Positions 6,070 to 11,519 of a stretch of DNA of 28,464 nt are shown one piece after another; within the stretch, counting starts at the first letter, position 1; every line of letters starts with the position of its first letter. This DNA comes from a virus, in the IMG/VR virus record IMGVR_UViG_3300000128_000013, positions 1 to 28,464 of that record, one strand, 5' to 3'. Below the pieces are notes generated by a model. It was given only the letters and a program-made list of their open reading frames with translations. It was not told the DNA's origin and ran no database searches. The translations under genes were made by a program, and so were the position numbers.

Positions 6070-6531
6070 ATGGATAAGATAAGTAAACACGTATCTTATA
6101 AAGAAGCTACAAGAAGTGCGACAGCCGCGCGAATGAACTTAAATAACGCCCCTGATGAGGCCCAACTTAAATGTATGGGTATTTTATCAGAAAAGGTATT
6201 TGAACCCCTTAGAAAGCACGTAGGAGGCCCTATACGGATCAATAGCTTCTTTCGTTCTCCAGAATTAAACAAATCTGTTGGTGGTAGTACAACCTCTCAG
6301 CATTGCAAAGGTCAAGCTATGGATTTAGACGATTCATACGGTCATGCAACTAATGCTGAAATGTATGAGTTTATAAAAGAGAACTTAGACTTCGATCAGA
6401 TGATATGGGAATTTGGGGATTATGATAATCCAGACTGGGTACACGTATCTTACGTATCTTCAAAGGCAAACAGGAATAGGTGCCTAGCAGCTTATAAAGA
6501 GCACGGCAGAACACGATATAAAATAATATAA
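6070..6531 (+). CDS. Peptidase M15-type endolysin (D-Ala-D-Ala/L-Ala-D-Glu carboxypeptidase-like)
   Basis: The 153-residue protein matches the M15 (VanY/M15_3) zinc peptidase family, which cuts peptide cross-links of peptidoglycan and is used by many phages as endolysin. The diagnostic zinc ligands are visible: H78 and D85 in SQHCKGQAMDLDD (H-x6-D), and H125 in PDWVHVSY, with D122 (and E114 in WEF) as likely catalytic helpers. The upstream strand pair with PIRINSFFRSPELNKSVGG is the family's standard lead-in. There is no signal peptide, so a holin is needed for access to the cell wall. Its stop overlaps the next ATG by one base. It sits just after the holin-like and Lys/Ala-rich genes, which makes a lysis cassette. 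A virion-associated role cannot be ruled out. Confidence 0.88.
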   Translation: MDKISKHVSYKEATRSATAARMNLNNAPDEAQLKCMGILSEKVFEPLRKHVGGPIRINSFFRSPELNKSVGGSTTSQHCKGQAMDLDDSYGHATNAEMYEFIKENLDFDQMIWEFGDYDNPDWVHVSYVSSKANRNRCLAAYKEHGRTRYKII

Positions 6532-6851
6532 TGGCATACACACAACCATCAAGCCCGTTTTTTGCAAAGAGCAAACCGCCGGCTCCGTCAAAAAAGAAAT
6601 CTTTAGGATATTATAATAAAGCAAATAAAACCGGAACTGGCGCCGCCGCTGGGGGTGGGATGACAGCAAAGGGAACCGCTAAGTATAGAAAGGATAATCC
6701 TGGTAGCAAGTTAAAGACTGCTGTTACAAAAGATCCTTCAAAACTAGATCCAGACGGTAAGCCTGCAAAGCGTAGAAAAGCGTTTTGTGCTAGGTCTAAA
6801 AGTTGGAAAAGCGAACGTGGCAGAGCCGCAAGAAGAAGATGGAACTGTTAA
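6531..6851 (+). CDS. Basic phage protein with GGGMTAKG...KYR...NPGSKLKTAVT signature
   Basis: The 106-residue protein has a Pro/Lys-rich N-terminus and a small core carrying GGGMTAKGTAKYRKDNPG at 41-58, then SKLKTAVT at 59-66 and KRRKAFCARS at 80-89, ending in a basic RRRW(N)C tail. This combination recurs in small proteins of marine phages (a DUF5872/DUF6321-type family, name from memory) whose role is not established. The two cysteines (86 and 106) could bind a metal or a partner. High Lys/Arg content suggests contact with DNA or RNA. It overlaps the endolysin stop by one base, so is co-translated. Possibly a virion or packaging-associated protein; not certain. Confidence 0.6.
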   Translation: MAYTQPSSPFFAKSKPPAPSKKKSLGYYNKANKTGTGAAAGGGMTAKGTAKYRKDNPGSKLKTAVTKDPSKLDPDGKPAKRRKAFCARSKSWKSERGRAARRRWNC

Positions 6852-6874
6852 TAATAAATAAATAAATAAACATT

Positions 6875-7177
6875 ATGAAAAAAAAGTACGATAACTCAGC
6901 AAAAGCTAAAATGATAAGAGTGGCAGCTGACGAAAAAGACAAGAAGAATGCTTCTGCCGCAGGCAAGAAAAGATTGGATTATGATATTAAAAGTATGATC
7001 AATATGAAAGGAACTTCTATGGGTTACGGTAAAATGTCAAAAAGCGGCATTATGCAGTGTGGAAGCTGTATTGGAAAACACATGAAAGGTAACAGTGGAC
7101 TTAAAATGAGTGCAGACCTTAAGTACATGCCAGTTATGGATAGAGAGAAGGATGCGATGAAAAAAGGCGATATGTAA
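6875..7177 (+). CDS. Met/Lys-rich small protein with one CxxC
   Basis: A 100-residue protein starting at ATG 6875 behind AATAAATAAATAAACATT. It is Lys/Met/Ala-rich with a basic, helical N-terminus (SAKAKMIRVAADEKDKKNASAAGKKRLDYDIKSM). The middle carries a CGSC pair at 62-65 within SGIMQCGSCIGKHMKG, and the protein ends with DREKDAMKKGDM. A single CxxC near a His could bind zinc or be redox-active, but one pair is not enough for a standard zinc ribbon. I recognise no family. It belongs to the same dense run of small genes as the endolysin and HExxH genes. Confidence 0.5.
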   Translation: MKKKYDNSAKAKMIRVAADEKDKKNASAAGKKRLDYDIKSMINMKGTSMGYGKMSKSGIMQCGSCIGKHMKGNSGLKMSADLKYMPVMDREKDAMKKGDM

Positions 7178-7178
7178 T

Positions 7179-7529
7179 ATGGGGTTTAAGCTATCTAACC
7201 CGCCATATAAGACCGAACCCGCCCCAGTCTATGAAGCAGACTTGGGGCCTGGTGTTCTTGGGCAAAGTAATAACAACGGCACTATCATAATAAATGAGAA
7301 GCTAGACCCTAAGTTTCATAAAGAAGTTATTAGACACGAGGCCGTTCATATTAATCAAATGTCACGAGGTGACTTAGATTACGACGACAATAATATCTAT
7401 TGGAAGGGTAAAAAGTATTCAAAGAATAATCCTAAGATAGCTATGGCCAGCCCTGCCAATTCTCCTTGGGAAAAAGAAGCTTACAAAAAATCCAAAACTA
7501 AATATAAAGATACAAAATACAATGTCTAA
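7179..7529 (+). CDS. Small HExxH metallopeptidase-like protein
   Basis: The 116-residue protein carries a zincin motif HEAVH at 53-57 within EVIRHEAVHINQ. It is followed by DLDYDDNNIYWKGKKYS, whose beta hairpin is characteristic of the phage version of this family, and by PWEKEAYKK at 97-105, where Glu98 or Glu100 could be the third zinc ligand. The preceding strand (GTIIINEKLDP) matches the edge strand that binds substrate in gluzincins. At this size it is a minimal catalytic core. Its tail overlaps the next gene by eight bases. Substrate is unknown: cell-wall peptides, a prohead or scaffold protein, or a host protein are all possible. Motif presence is certain; activity is inferred. Confidence 0.65.
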   Translation: MGFKLSNPPYKTEPAPVYEADLGPGVLGQSNNNGTIIINEKLDPKFHKEVIRHEAVHINQMSRGDLDYDDNNIYWKGKKYSKNNPKIAMASPANSPWEKEAYKKSKTKYKDTKYNV

Positions 7530-7965
7530 AAAATTTAAGGATACAAAGCTCGGAACATTTTTAGGGAACACCGCTCCGCACATATTGGATATAGCGGGAG
7601 ATTTGCTTCCAGACGCGGGGGTGTTAGGTATGGTAAAAAACCTCATTGAAAAAGATGATAAGATTAAACCTGAGGATAAGAAGATAGCTTTAGCAAAGAC
7701 AAAGGAAATGTACGAGCTAGAGGTTAAAGACAGAGATTCTGCAAGAAGCAGGGAGGTTGAGGTAAAGAAGACTGGCAGCAAAGATATTATGATGATGCTT
7801 ACGGGAATTGTAGGTCTAGTGTCATTTTTATTTATCATATACGCAGTAGTTTATGAAGAGGGTGTTTTACATAATGAGCTCTTTGTGCATCTAATGGGTA
7901 TGGTCGAGGGAGTTGTTATATCTAACATCTTTGCATACTACTATGGTAGCAGTGCAGAAAAATAG
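7522..7965 (+). CDS. Two-helix membrane protein, holin-like
   Basis: The 147-residue protein has a soluble amphipathic N-terminus (FLGNTAPHILDIAGDLLPDAGVL), a charged helix with KDRDSARSREVE at about 69-80, and two hydrophobic segments at 90-111 (IMMMLTGIVGLVSFLFIIY) and 119-141. It ends in a short polar tail. This layout, including the DxxSAR charged helix before the membrane part, is that of a common family of phage membrane proteins often labelled holin (3TM-holin-like). It overlaps the HExxH gene by eight bases. If the short protein at 5734 is the holin, this one may be a second holin, an antiholin, or a structural membrane protein. Topology is well supported. Confidence 0.6.
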   Translation: MSKKFKDTKLGTFLGNTAPHILDIAGDLLPDAGVLGMVKNLIEKDDKIKPEDKKIALAKTKEMYELEVKDRDSARSREVEVKKTGSKDIMMMLTGIVGLVSFLFIIYAVVYEEGVLHNELFVHLMGMVEGVVISNIFAYYYGSSAEK

Positions 7966-8015
7966 TAAAAAGCGAGTGATAATAAGAAGTAAGTAATCAA
8001 ATTAAATTTAATATA

Positions 8016-8252
8016 ATGAGAATAACAGACGAAGAGCTAGAGCTAATCAGAGAGCAACAAACAAAAATTGCTCAAATTAAACAAGACATCGGAACACTAG
8101 AACTTAGAAAGCACGAGGTCATGGGTGTAATGCTTGATGTAAATCAAGAAGTTGAAGAAACAAAAACCACACTAGAAGAAAAGTATGGTCGTGTAAACAT
8201 TAACCTTGATGACGGCACTTATACCGCTGTTGAGGAAGAAGAATCTAAGTAA
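8016..8252 (+). CDS. Small coiled-coil protein of a conserved phage family
   Basis: A 78-residue protein. The leader (ATTAAATTTAATATA) has no Shine-Dalgarno. Residues 1-60 are one long helix with heptad pattern (EELELIREQQTKIAQIKQDI, then a second segment to EETKTTLEEKYG) that should form a coiled-coil hairpin or dimer. It closes with a short beta strand pair (RVNINLDDGTYT) and an acidic tail. I recall closely similar proteins (ELxxIxxLQxxIxQ...DIGxLE...EDKYGxVxxxLxDGxY) as conserved in flavobacterial phages just before terminase, with no known function. Its stop overlaps the next start by one base. Confidence 0.6.
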   Translation: MRITDEELELIREQQTKIAQIKQDIGTLELRKHEVMGVMLDVNQEVEETKTTLEEKYGRVNINLDDGTYTAVEEEESK

Positions 8253-8479
8253 TGAGTAGTGTTGTAAGAAAAATCAGCATAGGATCTGATTACAAAAATG
8301 ACGCAATGCACTATTCTGTAGGACAGCAAGTGTATGGTGGTCACGAAATATCTAATATTCTTCTTGACGAGAAAGATAGCTCTTACAACATCTATATAAA
8401 AAAGGGTGACGAAGTGCTACCTTGGAAAAAGTTTAATAGCAATATGGCTATCTCAGTTGAGTACGACTTGCAGTATTAA
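8252..8479 (+). CDS. Conserved small phage protein, beta-rich
   Basis: The 75-residue protein is coupled to both neighbours by one-base overlaps. It begins VVRKISIGSDYKNDAMHYSVGQ and continues with alternating strands (VYGGHEISNILLDE, YNIYIKKGDEVLPWKKF, ISVEYDL). No cysteine or membrane segment is present. The pattern, with the KISIG.DYK..AMHY lead, is one I recall as conserved in this genome location in marine Bacteroidetes phages, but no function has been assigned to my knowledge. It might be a packaging or head-assembly accessory, judging only by the run of genes into the terminase. Confidence 0.55.
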   Translation: MSSVVRKISIGSDYKNDAMHYSVGQQVYGGHEISNILLDEKDSSYNIYIKKGDEVLPWKKFNSNMAISVEYDLQY

Positions 8480-9075
8480 TGAAAAGTATTCACGATTTTA
8501 TCGTAAAACCCACAGAGGGTCGATACAATAATACTGTTAAGGTTGACGAGGTTGACCTTATAGTCAATACAAGAATTGAGGAATTTAAAAGCGTGAGTAA
8601 AGTTGCCGAGGTGGTAGCTTTACCATTAGCTGTAAATACTAACATAAAAGTTGGGGATAAAGTCATAGTGCACCACAACGTATTTAGAAGATTCTATGAC
8701 ATTAGAGGAAACGAAAAAAACAGTAGAAGTTTTATTAAAGAAGATATGTATGCTTGCTCACCTGAGCAGATATATATGTATGGAACAAATAAGACTAATC
8801 TTGATTATTGTTTTGTAAAGCCCTTAGTAAGCTACGATATTTTTTCTTTAGATAAAGAAAAGCCGCTTGTTGGAATATTAAAGTTTGGGAACAAAGGTTT
8901 AGCCAGCCTAGGAATAAATGAAAAAGATTTAGTATCTTTCAGGCCAACATCAGAATTTGAGTTTATCATTGATGGCGAGCTATTATATTGTATGAAATTA
9001 ATTAACATTGTTGCGAAACATGAACGTAAAGGAAACGAAGAAGAATATAATCCTAGCTGGGCAAAGAGCAGTTGA
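8479..9075 (+). CDS. Tandem GroES-like (Cpn10-fold) protein
   Basis: The 198-residue protein reads as two Cpn10-like halves. The first (about 20-103) has VAEVVALP...VKVGD-type pattern: KVAEVVALPLAVNTN, then IKVGDKVIVHHNVFRRFYDI at 57-75 (family GDxVxF), then MYACSPEQIYMY as the closing strand. The second (about 112-181) repeats this: VGILKFGN, then INEKDLVSFRPTSEFEFIIDG at 146-166 and LLYCMKLINIVAKHE, close to the IDNEEVLIMSESDILAIVE end of E. coli GroES. Only the first half has a hint of a mobile loop (DLIVNTRIEE at 26-35). A two-domain Cpn10 is known in chloroplast Cpn20. It overlaps the preceding gene by one base and the candidate small terminase by 56 bases. If right, it may be a second co-chaperonin or a head-assembly protein using the fold. 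Fold assignment is by eye and needs structure prediction. Confidence 0.5.
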   Translation: MKSIHDFIVKPTEGRYNNTVKVDEVDLIVNTRIEEFKSVSKVAEVVALPLAVNTNIKVGDKVIVHHNVFRRFYDIRGNEKNSRSFIKEDMYACSPEQIYMYGTNKTNLDYCFVKPLVSYDIFSLDKEKPLVGILKFGNKGLASLGINEKDLVSFRPTSEFEFIIDGELLYCMKLINIVAKHERKGNEEEYNPSWAKSS

Positions 9076-9304
9076 GGAATTAATAAAGGTAGCTAAAGAG
9101 GCTATTGTTGATTCAGATGATGACTTAACGGCAGACAAGCTAAAGAATGCCGCAGCGACTAAGAAGCTAGCTATTTTTGATGCTTTTGAAATCCTAAACA
9201 GAATTGAGCAAGAAGAAGAGATGCTAGACGAAACTCCTAAAGACGACACTAAGAAAAAGAGCGAGTTCAAAGGGTTTGCAGAAGGTAGGGCTAAATTCAG
9301 TTAG
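9020..9304 (+). CDS. Candidate terminase small subunit
   Basis: An open frame runs from 9008, but ATG 9020 is the first ATG and gives a 94-residue protein; upstream codons TTG are unlikely here. It overlaps the tandem GroES-like gene by 56 bases and its TAG (9302-9304) is one base before the large-terminase ATG. The sequence is helical and charged: KETKKNIILAGQRAVEELIK, then DDDLTADKLKNAAATKKLAI, then FDAFEILNRIEQEEEML, and a basic, disordered C-terminus (DDTKKKSEFKGFAEGRAKFS). Helical content, size and position directly upstream of the large terminase fit a small terminase, which binds DNA at the packaging start site. It lacks an obvious helix-turn-helix in my reading, so this is an inference chiefly from position. 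Confidence 0.5.
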   Translation: MNVKETKKNIILAGQRAVEELIKVAKEAIVDSDDDLTADKLKNAAATKKLAIFDAFEILNRIEQEEEMLDETPKDDTKKKSEFKGFAEGRAKFS

Positions 9305-9305
9305 T

Positions 9306-11519
9306 ATGTACGAACAGACACTATATAAAGTTTTAGACAACTACATAAAGGCATCTACTATAAAAAAGAAAAACAGGCACAAGACCTGGAAGTATGGTTA
9401 TGATGAGGATCATGACATGGTCATTATAAGTAAAACGGGTAAGATAGGAGAGATTTATGAGATACAAAATCTTAAGATAGCTTTGCCTGCTGAGTTTGAA
9501 ACTCATAACTTTAAAGACAAAAAGTGGTCTCATGCAGAGTACCCAAAAGAATTAAGTAGAATAAAAACAATATTTGATTGGAAGGAGTATCCTGAAGATT
9601 TTAAAGAACAATGGTACGATTATATTGAGAAAGAATTTGAAAGAAGAGAACAAGGATTTTGGTTTAATAATAAGAGTAATCCTACTTATATTACTGGCAC
9701 TCATTATATGTACTTGCAGTGGTCAAAAATTGATGTTGGGCCACCCGATTTTAGAGAATCAAACAGATTATTCTATATATTCTGGGAAGCCTGCAAGGCA
9801 GACTATAGATGTTTTGGAATGGACTACCTTAAAAATAGACGGAGTGGGTTTTCGTTCATGTCGTCTGGAGAAATTGTCAACCTTGCAACCATATCAACAG
9901 ATTCAAGATATGGAATACTTTCAAAGTCAGGGCCTGATGCAAAAAAAATGTTTACCGACAAAGTTGTGCCAATCTCAGTTAACTACCCGTTTTTCTTTAA
10001 ACCCATACAAGATGGTATGGATAGACCAAAAACAGAGCTTGCATATAGGATACCTGCTTCAAAACTTACAAGAAGGAAACTTGATGCTAATGAAAACCCA
10101 GAGGATCTCAAAGGGTTGGATACTACGATTGACTGGAAAAATACAGGTGACAACTCCTATGATGGAGAAAAATTAAAACTGCTTGTGCATGATGAATCAG
10201 GTAAATGGGAAAGGCCTAATAACATACTAAATAACTGGAGAGTTACAAAGACTTGTCTTAGATTAGGTAGTAGAATTATTGGGAAGTGTATGATGGGTTC
10301 AACATCTAACGCTTTAGACAAAGGAGGAGATAATTTTAAAAAATTATATTATGCGTCAGACGTTACGAGAAGAAACAGCAATGGACAGACTGCTTCAGGA
10401 CTATATTCTTTGTTCATACCTATGGAATGGAACTACGAGGGATACATTGATTCTTATGGACTACCTGTATTCGATACACCAGAAGAGCCAGTAGAAGATC
10501 CTTATGGAATGCCAATTAAGCAGGGTGTTATCGAATTTTGGGATAATGAAGTTGCAGGTTTAAAAGAGGATCAAGACGGGTTAAATGAATTTTATAGACA
10601 GTTTCCAAGAACAGAGCAGCATGCTTTTAGAGACGAAGCAAAAGAATCTTTATTTAATCTAACAAAAATATATCAGCAAATAGATCACAATGAATCAATG
10701 GAGGCTAGCACCCTAGTCACTAAAGGAAATTTTCAGTGGGAGAATGGCATTAAGGATACTAAGGTAATGTTTATGCCAAATAAAGATGGGAGATTTTATG
10801 TTTCATGGATACCCCCTATTAGTTTACAAAATAGGATTATATCTAAGCACGGAACAAATTACCCGGGCAATGAACACTTGGGAGCATTTGGGTGTGACAG
10901 TTACGATATATCAGGAACAGTAGATAGCAGAGGGTCAAATGGGGCGTTGCACGGATTAACAAAGTTTAGTATGGAAGAAGCCCCAACTAATCATTTCTTT
11001 TTAGAGTATATTGCTAGGCCGCAAACTGCAGAGATATTTTTTGAAGATGTATTAATGGCTTGCGTATTTTACGGTATGCCAATACTAGCAGAAAATAACA
11101 AGCCTAGATTATTATATCACCTTAAGAACAGAGGGTATAGAGGCTATTCAATGAATAGGCCAGATAAATCACATACTAAGCTATCAGTAACAGAAAGAGA
11201 AATAGGTGGTATACCTAACTCAAGCCAAGACATAATGCAAGCGCATGCTGCTGCAATAGAAACATATATAGAGGAACTTGTTGGAATTTTAGGTGATGAT
11301 GAAATGGGGGACGTTTACTTTCAAAGGACGTTAGAAGATTGGGCAAGATTTAATATAAACAATAGAACGAAGCACGATGCTTCTATTAGTTCCGGCTTGG
11401 CTATTATGGCTTGTAATAGAAACAGGTACGCACCAGTAAATAAAGTAGTAAGAAAAAATATAAATCTAGGAATGAAGAGATACGACAATTCTGGGAATTA
11501 TTCAAAAATAATAAATTAA
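9306..11519 (+). CDS. terL: Terminase large subunit (packaging ATPase/nuclease)
   Basis: The frame is open from TTG 9276, but ATG 9306, one base after the previous stop, is the natural start and gives 737 residues. The ATPase domain has a degenerate Walker A-like segment KNRRSGFSFMSSGE at 177-189 and a Walker B KLKLLVHDE ending with D296-E297. A coupling-motif stretch GSTSN at 331-335 follows. The nuclease domain starts near GAFGCDSYDISG, with the metal-binding Asp at about 531. The Arg-rich loop KNRRSG in place of a classical GKT is usual in this flavobacterial-phage terminase family, as I recall it. The protein pumps phage DNA into the prohead and cuts the concatemer. The portal gene begins at the base after its stop. 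No frameshift or truncation is seen. Confidence 0.88.
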   Translation: MYEQTLYKVLDNYIKASTIKKKNRHKTWKYGYDEDHDMVIISKTGKIGEIYEIQNLKIALPAEFETHNFKDKKWSHAEYPKELSRIKTIFDWKEYPEDFKEQWYDYIEKEFERREQGFWFNNKSNPTYITGTHYMYLQWSKIDVGPPDFRESNRLFYIFWEACKADYRCFGMDYLKNRRSGFSFMSSGEIVNLATISTDSRYGILSKSGPDAKKMFTDKVVPISVNYPFFFKPIQDGMDRPKTELAYRIPASKLTRRKLDANENPEDLKGLDTTIDWKNTGDNSYDGEKLKLLVHDESGKWERPNNILNNWRVTKTCLRLGSRIIGKCMMGSTSNALDKGGDNFKKLYYASDVTRRNSNGQTASGLYSLFIPMEWNYEGYIDSYGLPVFDTPEEPVEDPYGMPIKQGVIEFWDNEVAGLKEDQDGLNEFYRQFPRTEQHAFRDEAKESLFNLTKIYQQIDHNESMEASTLVTKGNFQWENGIKDTKVMFMPNKDGRFYVSWIPPISLQNRIISKHGTNYPGNEHLGAFGCDSYDISGTVDSRGSNGALHGLTKFSMEEAPTNHFFLEYIARPQTAEIFFEDVLMACVFYGMPILAENNKPRLLYHLKNRGYRGYSMNRPDKSHTKLSVTEREIGGIPNSSQDIMQAHAAAIETYIEELVGILGDDEMGDVYFQRTLEDWARFNINNRTKHDASISSGLAIMACNRNRYAPVNKVVRKNINLGMKRYDNSGNYSKIIN

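Noticed and set aside
9276-9305. TTG start for the large terminase
   Set aside because: The ATG at 9306 lies one base after the upstream stop and matches the tight gene spacing here; the extra ten residues would overlap the preceding gene.
9574-10176. Plus-strand frame of 200 codons inside the terminase gene
   Set aside because: It is in an alternative frame of terL, which has Walker B and nuclease motifs in its own frame; the alternative protein shows no domain pattern.
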